Assembly (NCBI GenBank): GCA_016208345.1
Contig: JACQYG010000301.1
Span: forward strand, 1-15,040
Source of the DNA: Chloroflexota bacterium
Lineage (GTDB): Bacteria > Chloroflexota > DTOL01 > JACQYG01
Reading direction: 5' to 3'
Length of the DNA: 15,040 bases
The notes under the pieces were generated by a model. It made no database searches. It was not told the DNA's origin and saw only the letters and a program-made list of their open reading frames with translations. The position numbers and the translations under genes are program-made. Below are positions 6,815-14,036 of this stretch, piece after piece. Each line of letters begins with the position of its first letter. The stretch's first letter is position 1.

Positions 6815-6843
6815 TTGACAGGGAATGTGTTATACGGTACAAT
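6815..6843 (+). promoter_or_regulatory. Promoter of rplY, possibly serving the mre-min genes
   Basis: A perfect TTGACA (6815-6820) is separated by 17 bp from TACAAT (6838-6843). Transcription should begin near 6850, leaving a leader of about 30 bases before the rplY ATG. It is the strongest promoter seen on the + strand. No equally good promoter was found before mreB, so read-through from here into the cell-shape genes is plausible. Confidence 0.85.
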
Positions 6844-6860
6844 GGCATGACGCAATTTCA

Positions 6861-6880
6861 GGAATCCTCAGGAGGATTTC
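6861..6880 (+). promoter_or_regulatory. Hairpin able to hide the rplY ribosome binding site
   Basis: AATCCTC (6863-6869) is the exact reverse complement of GAGGATT (6872-6878), and G6861-C6880 plus G6862-T6879 extend the stem. The whole AGGAGGA ribosome binding site of rplY is in the loop and 3' arm. The hairpin ends directly before the ATG at 6881. Translational control is an inference from position. Confidence 0.5.
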
Positions 6881-7531
6881 ATGGCACAAGTGGAGCTGAT
6901 CGCAGAGCCGCGCTCGGTTACCGGGAAGAAGGTGCGGTTCTTGCGACGCAAAGGGATTATCCCCGCCAACATATTCGGGCATAATGTCTCTTCGCGGGCT
7001 ATCCAGGTGGATGCCAGGGTCTTACAGAAAGCTATGTCCTCGGCGGGAACCAATACCCTCATTTCGATCAAGGTGGCAACCGAGGCCGAGCCCCGGATGG
7101 TGCTGGCCCGAAGGGCGCAACGCGATGCGACCTCGGATGCCGTCTTGCACGTGGACTTCTACCAGGTGGCGATGACCGAGAAGATCCGCCTGAGCGTTCC
7201 CCTGGTTTTCGAGGGCGAGGCGCCAGGGGTGGCGGAACAGGGCGGCGTCCTGCTCCATAACATCGATGCTGTGGAGATCGCCTGTTTGCCCAAAGACCTC
7301 GTCCAGCGCATCATGGTGGACGTTTACGAGCTGAAGGCCATCGGCGATGCCCTCCACGTCCGAGACCTGAAAGCCAGTCCTGGCGTGGAGGTGCTCACGG
7401 AGCCTGAAGAGCTGGTGGCCAAAGTGCTACCGCCCGAGAAGGAGGAGGTCGAGGAGGCGGTGGAGGTGGCTCCAGCCGAGGCAGAGGTGGCGCCTACAGG
7501 TAAAGAGGCCAAGGCTGAGGGAGAGGCTTAG
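6881..7531 (+). CDS. rplY: 50S ribosomal protein L25, long Ctc/TL5 form
   Basis: The ATG at 6881 follows AGGAGGA with five-base spacing. The 216-residue product has the L25 N-terminal domain that binds 5S rRNA (LIAEPRSVTGKKVRFLRRKGIIPANIFG, shown here only as its family pattern), with HVDFYQV near residue 90. It is followed by the Ctc-type beta domain (VPLVFEGEAPGV...GGVLLHNIDAVEIACLP). The last 30 residues are rich in Glu and Ala, a common disordered tail. L25 occupies the central protuberance of the large subunit; the long form is also called general stress protein Ctc. The usual neighbour pth is missing, and mreB follows after 83 bp. Expression is probably driven by the promoter at 6815-6843. 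Confidence 0.96.
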   Translation: MAQVELIAEPRSVTGKKVRFLRRKGIIPANIFGHNVSSRAIQVDARVLQKAMSSAGTNTLISIKVATEAEPRMVLARRAQRDATSDAVLHVDFYQVAMTEKIRLSVPLVFEGEAPGVAEQGGVLLHNIDAVEIACLPKDLVQRIMVDVYELKAIGDALHVRDLKASPGVEVLTEPEELVAKVLPPEKEEVEEAVEVAPAEAEVAPTGKEAKAEGEA

Positions 7532-7602
7532 ACTGGGCTTGGGATATTAACCGTTACGCCAGGTTTGACAGGTGGAGCTCATATGCTGACCGCGTCACTC
7601 AG

Positions 7603-7641
7603 GAGGATCGCGAATTGTTGAGCCCAATCAACGCGATCCTC
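7603..7641 (+). promoter_or_regulatory. Stem-loop enclosing the mreB ribosome binding site and start codon
   Basis: GAGGATCGCG (7603-7612) and CGCGATCCTC (7632-7641) form a perfect 10-bp inverted repeat with a 19-base loop. Inside the loop, ATTG (7614-7617) and CAAT (7625-7628) can add a short inner stem. Most of the AGGAGGA site (7601-7607) is in the left arm and the TTG start (7615) is in the loop. The right arm is codons 6-9 of mreB. GGGCTTTTC follows, so weak attenuation is also conceivable. Confidence 0.6.
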
Positions 7642-8679
7642 GGGCTTTTCAGTCGTGATATTGGCGTGGATCTGGGCACGGCAACTACGCTCTTGATGGT
7701 GCGCCACCAGGGCATCGTGATCTGCGAGCCCTCGGTGGTGGCCATCGAAAAGAAGAGCAAGAAGGTGCTGGCCATAGGCACCGAGGCCAAGCGCATGGTA
7801 GGCCGGACCCCCGGCAACATCGTGGCCATCCGACCCCTGAAGGATGGTGTGATCTCCGACTTCGAGATCACCGAGCAGATGCTTCATTATTTTATCGGCA
7901 AGGTGCATGACCAGTTCGCCCTGATACCTCGCCCTCGGGTGGTCATCGGGATCCCCTCGGGGGTCACTGAGGTGGAGAAGCGTGCGGTGCACGACGCAGC
8001 CATCAACGCCGGTGCCCGGGAGGCTTATCTCATCGAGCAACCCATGGCCGCCGCTATTGGCGCGGGGCTGCCGGTCACCGAGCCCACCGGCAGCATGATC
8101 GTGGACATCGGGGGTGGCACCGCCGAGGTGGCGGTTATCTCTCTGGGAGGCATAGTGGTGAGCCGTTCCCTGCGGGTGGCTGGCGACGAGATGGATCAGG
8201 AGGTGATTCAATTTGCTCGCCAGAAGCACAACCTTCTGATCGGCGAACGTACCGCCGAGGAGGTAAAGTGGGAGGCTGGCTCAGCCTTCCCGATGAACGA
8301 GGAAAAACGGGTGGCGCTGAGAGGCCGTGATCTGGTTACTGGGCTGCCTAGGGAAGTGGAGGTGTCCAGCATTGAGTTGCGCGAGGCGCTCTCTGGCTCC
8401 GTAGGTATGATTGTGGAGGCGGTGAAAAGCACTCTGGAGCAGACGCCGCCAGAGCTGGTGGCAGATCTCATGGCTCACGGCATCGCCCTGGCCGGTGGCG
8501 GTGCCCTGCTTTCCGGAATAGATCAACGTCTCTCCTACGAGACCAAGATGCGGGTATACGTGGCGGACGATCCCATGACCTGCGTGGTGCGCGGGACCGG
8601 GCGGGTCCTGGAAGAGCTGGGTACACTGAAAAAGGTCCTGGTATCTGACCAGCACAAGAAGCCTCTCAAGCTGGCTTGA
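7615..8679 (+). CDS. mreB: MreB, actin-like cell-shape protein
   Basis: The TTG at 7615 has AGGAGGA seven bases upstream; a second TTG at 7618 is less well spaced. The product is 354 residues, normal for MreB. The first phosphate loop is GVDLGTAT (residues 17-24), the second is IVDIGGGTAEV (from 162), and the adenosine motif is ALAGGGALLSGI (from about 291). RPLKDGVISDFEITEQML and GERTAEEVKWEAGSA are family patterns. The N-terminal LSPINAILGLF could be an amphipathic membrane-binding stretch. MreB forms ATP-dependent filaments under the membrane that guide the PBP2-RodA wall synthases. The ribosome binding site and start are in a predicted hairpin. No well-spaced promoter was found in the 83 bp after rplY: a TTGACA at 7564-7569 lacks a -10 box at the right distance. 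Confidence 0.97.
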   Translation: MLSPINAILGLFSRDIGVDLGTATTLLMVRHQGIVICEPSVVAIEKKSKKVLAIGTEAKRMVGRTPGNIVAIRPLKDGVISDFEITEQMLHYFIGKVHDQFALIPRPRVVIGIPSGVTEVEKRAVHDAAINAGAREAYLIEQPMAAAIGAGLPVTEPTGSMIVDIGGGTAEVAVISLGGIVVSRSLRVAGDEMDQEVIQFARQKHNLLIGERTAEEVKWEAGSAFPMNEEKRVALRGRDLVTGLPREVEVSSIELREALSGSVGMIVEAVKSTLEQTPPELVADLMAHGIALAGGGALLSGIDQRLSYETKMRVYVADDPMTCVVRGTGRVLEELGTLKKVLVSDQHKKPLKLA

Positions 8680-8754
8680 GTCCGCCAGCCTAGCCCTGGA
8701 CACCCTGGGCCTCAAGGCTACGTCCGCAGGTGGCGTTGCTGGTGGGAGTTCCCT

Positions 8755-9579
8755 TTGGTTGGTTTACGCAACCGGTCTTACTACCTGGCCCTGGTCCTCC
8801 TGGGGATAAGCGTTCTCAGCATCGCCCTCCATCAGAGCGGTCACCTCCGACCGGTGGAGGGTTTTCTTCTACAGTTTTCCACGCCGGTTGCTGAAGTCAC
8901 CAGCCTCCTCACCTATCGGGTGTTAGAGGTAGGACGGGCTTTTCAGGAATTGGGCTCACTGCGAGAGGAGAACCAAAGGCTGCGGCAGGAGAACGCGGAG
9001 CTAAGGGCTAAGGTGATCGCTGCGCAGGAGGCTCAGATTGAGAACCGGGCCCTCCGGGAACAATTGGGTTTCAAAGAGGCCAATCCGGTCTTTGACACTC
9101 TGCCGGCACAGATCATAAGCCGCGACCCCTCCAACCTGCTGGACTTCCTGATCATCAACAAGGGCGCCGCCGATGGGGTGAAGGACGGGATGGTGGCGGT
9201 GAGCCCCCAGGGTTTGCTGGGGCGGGTGATCCTGACCGGTAGCAACTCCGCCAAGGTTCTCCTGGTCACAAGCCCCTCCAGCTCGGTGAGCGCCGTGGTG
9301 CAGTCCTCTCGGGCGGTGGGGATGGTGTATGGCCAACAGGGAGGACGACTGACCATGCGCTATATACCCCAGGGCGAAGCCATTGCGGTTGGCGATGTGG
9401 TCATCACCTCAGGGCTCGGAGGGGCATTTCCCAAAGGTCTGGTGATAGGAAAGGTGGTCAAGGTCAGGCAGAGAGATGTTGAGCTCTTTCAGGAGGCAGA
9501 GATCGCTCCGCCGGTGAACGTAGGCCGCCTGGAGACCCTGGCCCTCATTCGTAATTTCGCCCCTGCCAGGTTGGAGTAG
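8755..9579 (+). CDS. mreC: MreC, elongasome scaffold protein
   Basis: The TTG at 8755 has GGGAG six bases upstream. The 274-residue product has one N-terminal transmembrane helix (residues about 9-27), a coiled coil at about 62-105 (REENQRLRQENAELRAKV), and the MreC beta-barrel domain. Typical patterns in that domain are RDPSNLLDFLIINKGAADGV, MVAVSPQGLLGRV and VITSGLGGAFPKGLVIGKV. The protein projects outside the membrane and activates PBP2. It follows mreB after 75 bp that hold only weak short repeats, and mreD begins two bases after its stop, indicating one transcription unit. Confidence 0.95.
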   Translation: MVGLRNRSYYLALVLLGISVLSIALHQSGHLRPVEGFLLQFSTPVAEVTSLLTYRVLEVGRAFQELGSLREENQRLRQENAELRAKVIAAQEAQIENRALREQLGFKEANPVFDTLPAQIISRDPSNLLDFLIINKGAADGVKDGMVAVSPQGLLGRVILTGSNSAKVLLVTSPSSSVSAVVQSSRAVGMVYGQQGGRLTMRYIPQGEAIAVGDVVITSGLGGAFPKGLVIGKVVKVRQRDVELFQEAEIAPPVNVGRLETLALIRNFAPARLE

Positions 9580-9581
9580 AC

Positions 9582-10100
9582 ATGAGGCACGGAGCTGGCG
9601 CATTGCCGGTGGCATTGCTGTTTCTCATCGCCCTGCAGTTGCAAACCGCGGCCGCGCCCCTGGTGACCCTGATGGGGCTCAAGCCGCAGTTCGTGGCAGC
9701 CTTGGTGGTGTCTCTGAGCGTCCTATCCGGCCCCCTGGCCGGGGCGACCTGGGGCTTCGTTGGGGGCCTGGCGCTGGATCTTCTGTCCGGCGTGCCCCTG
9801 GGGGTATCGTCCTTCGCCTTGACAATGGTGGGCACTATCTGGGGCCACGTTGCGGCCGGCCTGAAAAGCACTGGCTGGCTGGTCCTGGTCCTGGTCACCT
9901 TTCCGGCTCTGGTGGCCTATGACACCCTGGTGGCCCTCTGGCTCCAGGGCCTGGGCTGGCCCCTGAGCCTGGGGTTTTCCCTGGTGCACGTCGCCTTGCC
10001 GGGGGCGATGCTTTCTACCCTGCCCGTGCCCTTCAACTACTACATCCTGCGCTGGCTGGAAGAACGCTCCAGGCGCTTCGAGGCCCGGTCATGGGACTGA
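9582..10100 (+). CDS. mreD: MreD, integral membrane elongasome protein
   Basis: The ATG at 9582 starts two bases after the mreC stop, with GGAG in the last mreC codons. The 172-residue product is almost entirely hydrophobic with five or six helices. It shows the MreD pattern of glycines and an acidic residue in GATWGFVGGLALDLLSGVPLG. The basic tail (LEERSRRFEARSWD) should lie in the cytoplasm. MreD sequence is poorly conserved, so the call leans on size, topology, this motif, and its place between mreC and mrdA. Its last ten bases overlap the start of mrdA. Confidence 0.9.
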   Translation: MRHGAGALPVALLFLIALQLQTAAAPLVTLMGLKPQFVAALVVSLSVLSGPLAGATWGFVGGLALDLLSGVPLGVSSFALTMVGTIWGHVAAGLKSTGWLVLVLVTFPALVAYDTLVALWLQGLGWPLSLGFSLVHVALPGAMLSTLPVPFNYYILRWLEERSRRFEARSWD

Positions 10101-12013
10101 TCAGCCCTGAGGAAGGGACGCTGGAGAGCAGAAAAGGGAGATTTCTGGCCCTGCGGGCCTTGATCGTACTGGCTTTCGTCGTCCTGGTTGCCCAGCTCTG
10201 GCTCCTACAGGTGGTACAGGGGGCGGTGTACCGTAATCAGGCCGACCTGAACCGCCTGCGGGTATATTCGGCGCGGGCGCCTCGGGGGATCGTCTATGAC
10301 CGCCGGGGGACTCTACTGGTTCGAAATGTCCCCAGCTTCACGGTCTCGATACTGCCGGCCGACCTGCCGAAGAGTGGCAAGAATAACGATGGGAGCAAAG
10401 CACCTCAGGCAGGGCCTTCCCGAGCTCAGGTGTTCTCCCGATTGGGCAACCTGTTGCATCGGCCGGCGGCGGAGATCCAGAAAGCAGTGGAGGAGGGGCA
10501 GGCCCAAAACGGGCTCTACGAGCCGGTGACCATCGGCACTAATGTGGATCGGGACACTGCCTTCCTCATTGAGGAGCAGAACTCAGTCCTGCCGGGAGTG
10601 GTGGTGGACATCGAGCCGGTGCGACAATATGTGGATGGAGCACTCCTCTCCCACATCATCGGCTATGTGGCGCGCATTTCCCCGCAAGAGCTAGAAAAGG
10701 AGAGGGAAAGCTATTCCGCCAGCGACCGGGTGGGTAAAACAGGCGTGGAGCTGACCTACGAGAAGGAACTCCGAGGCAGCAAGGGGAAAAAGCAGGTAGA
10801 GGTGGACGCCCAGGGCCGGGAGGTTCGGCTCCTCTACCAGATGGCTCCCCGTCCTGGCAATAATCTCACCTTAACGATCGATCTGGAGCTGCAACGGCAG
10901 ATCACCCGGGCTCTGGAGGAAGGGATGCGCGGGGCCAATTCCAAGGCCGGGGCAGTCGTGGCCCTGGACCCTCAGAGTGGCCAGGTGCTGGCCATGGTCT
11001 CCTTGCCGAGCTACGACAATAATCTCTTTTCCGGCGATATCTCCAAGGAGGACTACCAGCGCTTGACCAAGGACCCCATGCGGCCTCTATTCAACCGGGC
11101 GGTCGGCGCGGCATATCCACCGGGTTCCACCTTTAAGATGGTCACCGCCTCCGCCGGCCTTCAGGATAGGGTGGTGAAAAAGGATACCGTCATCACCTGC
11201 AATGGCGTGTTGGTTATTCCCCATAAGTACGACCCCACCAGTAACTACAAGTTCTGGTGCTACGTGCGCTCTGGCCATGGCCCCTTGACCATCGTCGACG
11301 CCATTGCCTACTCGTGCGACGTGTTCTTTTACACCGTGGGTGGAGGGTTTGAGGATTTCGTAGGTTTGGGCCTGAACCGCCTGGGCAAATACGCCTCCGA
11401 CTTTGGCCTGGGCGCCTTCACCGGCATCGATCTGCCAGGGGAAAGCCCGGGGCTGGTGCCCAATGAAAAATGGAAGCTGGCACAGCCGTTTAACATTTAT
11501 CAGGAGCCCTGGCTTACCGGAGACACCTATAATATGTCCATCGGCCAGGGTTATCTCCTGATGTCGGTGCTGCAGATGGCCAACGTCACCGCAGCGGTGG
11601 CCAACGCGGGCACGCTCTACAAGCCTCAAGTGGTCTACCAGGTGTCCGATTCCGAGGGGAAGATCATCCGGCCTTTTGCCCCGCAGAAGATCCGAACCTT
11701 GCCAATCACTAAGGCCAACCTGGAGATCGTCCGGGAGGGGATGACCGCCGCCGTGAGCCGCGGCACGGCCAGTGGGCTGGGGCTCACCGGAGTGACGGCT
11801 GCCGGCAAGACCGGCACTGCAGAGTACGGGGCACCCGATGCCCAGGGTGCCCACCGTGCCCACGCCTGGTTTGCGGCCTTTGCGCCGGTGGAGAACCCCA
11901 GAATCGCCCTGGTGGTGTTTGTGGAGGATGGCGGTAACGGTGCCAAGGTGGCCGTGCCCATTGCTTCACGGATCTTGAAGTATTACTTCGGCCTGCCCGA
12001 AGGCCCGCCTTGA
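10091..12013 (+). CDS. mrdA: Penicillin-binding protein 2, elongation-specific transpeptidase
   Basis: The ATG at 10091 overlaps the end of mreD by ten bases, with GAGG seven bases upstream, implying translational coupling. The 640-residue product has a short cytoplasmic N-terminus, one membrane helix (about 18-42) and a PBP dimerisation domain starting near ARAPRGIVYDRRGTLLVRN. The transpeptidase domain has active-site Ser346 in STFK, the second motif Ser408-Cys-Asp410, and KTGT at 573-576. The S-x-D form of the second motif is what I expect for the PBP2 branch rather than the S-x-N of other class B enzymes. It cross-links the peptidoglycan strands made by RodA. No PASTA domains are present, which argues against a divisome PBP. 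Confidence 0.97.
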   Translation: MGLISPEEGTLESRKGRFLALRALIVLAFVVLVAQLWLLQVVQGAVYRNQADLNRLRVYSARAPRGIVYDRRGTLLVRNVPSFTVSILPADLPKSGKNNDGSKAPQAGPSRAQVFSRLGNLLHRPAAEIQKAVEEGQAQNGLYEPVTIGTNVDRDTAFLIEEQNSVLPGVVVDIEPVRQYVDGALLSHIIGYVARISPQELEKERESYSASDRVGKTGVELTYEKELRGSKGKKQVEVDAQGREVRLLYQMAPRPGNNLTLTIDLELQRQITRALEEGMRGANSKAGAVVALDPQSGQVLAMVSLPSYDNNLFSGDISKEDYQRLTKDPMRPLFNRAVGAAYPPGSTFKMVTASAGLQDRVVKKDTVITCNGVLVIPHKYDPTSNYKFWCYVRSGHGPLTIVDAIAYSCDVFFYTVGGGFEDFVGLGLNRLGKYASDFGLGAFTGIDLPGESPGLVPNEKWKLAQPFNIYQEPWLTGDTYNMSIGQGYLLMSVLQMANVTAAVANAGTLYKPQVVYQVSDSEGKIIRPFAPQKIRTLPITKANLEIVREGMTAAVSRGTASGLGLTGVTAAGKTGTAEYGAPDAQGAHRAHAWFAAFAPVENPRIALVVFVEDGGNGAKVAVPIASRILKYYFGLPEGPP

Positions 12014-12049
12014 ACTGGAAAGGCGGCAAGGGTTGCCCAGCGGCCCGCG

Positions 12050-12067
12050 TTCTTTACTGGTAAAGAA
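12050..12067. promoter_or_regulatory. Inverted repeat upstream of minC
   Basis: TTCTTTAC (12050-12057) and GTAAAGAA (12060-12067) are exact reverse complements separated by TG, centred 40 bp before the minC ATG. The repeat is AT-rich in an otherwise GC-rich 85-bp gap. It could be an operator or a small mRNA hairpin. There is no T-tract directly after it, so it is unlikely to be an intrinsic terminator. Confidence 0.5.
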
Positions 12068-12098
12068 ATTGGGATCTCCCTCCAGCGAGGTGGCCTGA

Positions 12099-12788
12099 AT
12101 GCCCAATACCAGCGTCGTCATCAAGGGAACCAAAGACGGGCTGTCCATCGCCCTGGACCCGGCGGTGCCCTTGGGCGATGCGGCCAATGAACTGACCGGC
12201 AGGCTCACGGAGGCATTGTCCTTCTTTCAGGGTGCCCGAGTTGTGCTGGACGTGGGTCCCCGGGCTATGAGCGAGAGCGATTGGCAGAGGCTTCAAGGGG
12301 TGCTGTCTAGGAGCCAGATCGTCCTGCACTCGGTTGTGGCGGAAGACGAGGCCAGCCGGCAGGCGGCCCGGGCCGCCGGCCTCCACGCCGCGCCACCGCC
12401 CGCTCGGGCCAGGCCGGCCCAGTCCAGGGGCGCCCATGCTGAGGTTCATACTGAGGGCATCCTGATCCGCCGGACGCTGCGTTCAGGGGCGGCCGAGCGG
12501 CATACCGGCCACGTGGTGGTCCTGGGTGACCTGAACCCTGGCGCCGAGGTGGTGGCAGGTGGTGACGTGGTAGTGTGGGGCAGCTTGCGAGGTGTGGTAC
12601 ACGCCGGCTGCATGGGCGACCAGGAAGCCGTGGTGTGTGCGCTGTATCTGGCCCCTACGCAGTTGCGCCTCGCCGGCCTCGTAGCCCGCCCTCCCGATCG
12701 GGGGGAGGGCCGCCCCTTGGGGCCAGAGATGGCCCGTATTCGCGATGGGGCCATCGTGGTAGAGGCCTGGGATCGGGCGAAGCGGTAG
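12099..12788 (+). CDS. minC: MinC, septum-site inhibitor of FtsZ
   Basis: The ATG at 12099 follows GAGGTGG. The 229-residue product has the N-terminal FtsZ-inhibiting domain (VVIKGTKDGLSIALDP through about residue 95) and an Ala/Pro/Arg-rich linker (about 96-118). The C-terminal beta-helix domain has the strongly conserved HVVVLGDLNPGAEVVAGGD and VVWGSLRGVVHAG patterns and LAPTQLRLAG. The C-terminal domain dimerises and binds MinD. Together with MinD it blocks Z-ring assembly away from midcell. It is 85 bp from mrdA and 63 bp from minD. Confidence 0.96.
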   Translation: MPNTSVVIKGTKDGLSIALDPAVPLGDAANELTGRLTEALSFFQGARVVLDVGPRAMSESDWQRLQGVLSRSQIVLHSVVAEDEASRQAARAAGLHAAPPPARARPAQSRGAHAEVHTEGILIRRTLRSGAAERHTGHVVVLGDLNPGAEVVAGGDVVVWGSLRGVVHAGCMGDQEAVVCALYLAPTQLRLAGLVARPPDRGEGRPLGPEMARIRDGAIVVEAWDRAKR

Positions 12789-12807
12789 CCGAACGGCACG
12801 GCGCCAT

Positions 12808-12826
12808 GCCGGAGTCGCTCTCCGGC
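12808..12826 (+). promoter_or_regulatory. GC-rich hairpin between minC and minD
   Basis: GCCGGAG (12808-12814) and CTCCGGC (12820-12826) form a perfect 7-bp stem with loop TCGCT in the 63-bp minC-minD gap. No T-tract follows, so it is not a standard terminator. An mRNA processing or stability element is possible. Confidence 0.45.
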
Positions 12827-12851
12827 CACTCTACACTGGAGGTCCTAAGGA

Positions 12852-13670
12852 ATGGCCAACGTGATCACGATCACCTCGGGCAAGGGGGGCGTGGGCAAGA
12901 CCACGGCCACCGCTAACCTGGGTACCGCCCTGGCCCAACGGGGATGTAAGGTAGCAGTCGTCGACGCGGACATCGGGTTACGGAACCTGGACGTGGTAAT
13001 GGGGCTGGAAAACCGCATCGTGTATGACCTGGTGGATGTGGTGGAGGGGCAGTGCCGGCTGCGCCAGGCTCTGATCAAAGATAAGCGGCTGCCCGAGCTC
13101 TACCTGCTGCCCGCCGCCCAGACCCGCGACAAGAACGCCGTGGATCCTAAAGATATGATCAAGTTGTGTGATCAACTCCGAGAGGATTTCGACTTTGTGC
13201 TCATCGATTCGCCGGCCGGCATCGAGCAGGGTTACAAGAACGCGGTGGCCCCGGCAGATCAAGTGATCGTCATCACCACACCGGAGGTGTCGGCGGTCAG
13301 GGATGCTGATCGCATCATCGGGCTCCTGGAGTCCGCCGAGAAGAGGTCTCCACGGCTGGTCATCAACCGGCTGAAGCCCAGCATGGTGAAGCGCGGAGAC
13401 ATGATGGATACCGCCGACGTGCTGGAGATCTTGGCCATCGAGCTGCTGGGGATTGTGCCTGAGGACGACTCGATCGTGGCATCCACCAATCGAGGCGAGC
13501 CCGTAGCTCTCAACGGGAAGACCAGGGCGGGGATGGCATTCCAGAACATCGCCCGTCGTCTCCTGGGCGACGAGGTACCCTTTCCGGAGTTCAACAACGC
13601 CTCCGGCCTTCTAGGCCGACTCTGGGGCTTCGTTCGCTCCAGGCCCATAGACTTCAAGGCTCGCAACTAA
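12852..13670 (+). CDS. minD: MinD, septum-site-determining ATPase
   Basis: The ATG at 12852 follows GGAGGT at eight-base spacing. The 272-residue product carries the deviant Walker A motif GKGGVGKTT with Lys11 and Lys16, the VVDADIGLRNLD segment (Asp38, Asp40) and DFVLIDSPAGIEQGY as Walker B region. The last 25 residues include LLGRLWGFVRSR, an amphipathic helix suited to reversible membrane binding. MinD recruits MinC to the membrane in its ATP form and is released by MinE-stimulated hydrolysis. minE follows 23 bp downstream. Confidence 0.98.
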   Translation: MANVITITSGKGGVGKTTATANLGTALAQRGCKVAVVDADIGLRNLDVVMGLENRIVYDLVDVVEGQCRLRQALIKDKRLPELYLLPAAQTRDKNAVDPKDMIKLCDQLREDFDFVLIDSPAGIEQGYKNAVAPADQVIVITTPEVSAVRDADRIIGLLESAEKRSPRLVINRLKPSMVKRGDMMDTADVLEILAIELLGIVPEDDSIVASTNRGEPVALNGKTRAGMAFQNIARRLLGDEVPFPEFNNASGLLGRLWGFVRSRPIDFKARN

Positions 13671-13693
13671 GAGTTAGGGAGGCTTCTCACGCC

Positions 13694-13948
13694 ATGAAAC
13701 TCTTCGGCGTACTATTCGGCAGGACCAAAACCAAAAGCTCTCAAGTGGCGAAAGAAAGGCTCAAGCTGGTGTTGGTGCACGATCGAATAAAGGTTTCTCC
13801 GGAACTCCTGGATACCTTGAAAGGTGAGCTGATCGGTGCCATATCCAAACATATTGACATCGACCAAGCGGGGCTGGAGGTGACGATAACCAGAGGGGAT
13901 AAGGTCGATAAGCTGGTGGCCAACATTCCTATCCGCCGCAGCCGATAG
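13694..13948 (+). CDS. minE: MinE, topological specificity factor
   Basis: The ATG at 13694 is preceded by GGGAGG at a rather long 11-base spacing. No better start exists. The 84-residue product is of normal length. It has a hydrophobic, basic N-terminus (MKLFGVLFGR) that can bind membrane, the MinD-binding segment VAKERLKLVLVHDR (about 18-31), and the C-terminal dimerisation domain ending DKLVANIPIRRS. Its presence indicates that Min positioning here is of the MinE-driven oscillation or gradient type rather than DivIVA-based. Confidence 0.96.
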   Translation: MKLFGVLFGRTKTKSSQVAKERLKLVLVHDRIKVSPELLDTLKGELIGAISKHIDIDQAGLEVTITRGDKVDKLVANIPIRRSR

Positions 13949-14036
13949 GGTTTGTGTGGAGTGATGCGCGACGAAGGACGGGTAATCAGGGATTGCGCTT
14001 TGCACCCTCATCGCTCATAGCTCGCTAACTCATATC
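13949..14036. other. minE-rodA spacer without recognisable signal
   Basis: These 88 bp contain no clear promoter, terminator or ribosome binding site. The bases just before the 14037 ATG lack any GGAG-like element, unlike every other start in the cluster. This strengthens the suspicion that the local sequence or the assumed rodA start is not normal. Confidence 0.4.

Noticed and set aside
7564..7592. TTGACA before mreB as a promoter
   Set aside because: The bases at 16-18 bp distance do not resemble a -10 box; the nearest candidate, TATGCT, is only about 12 bp away.
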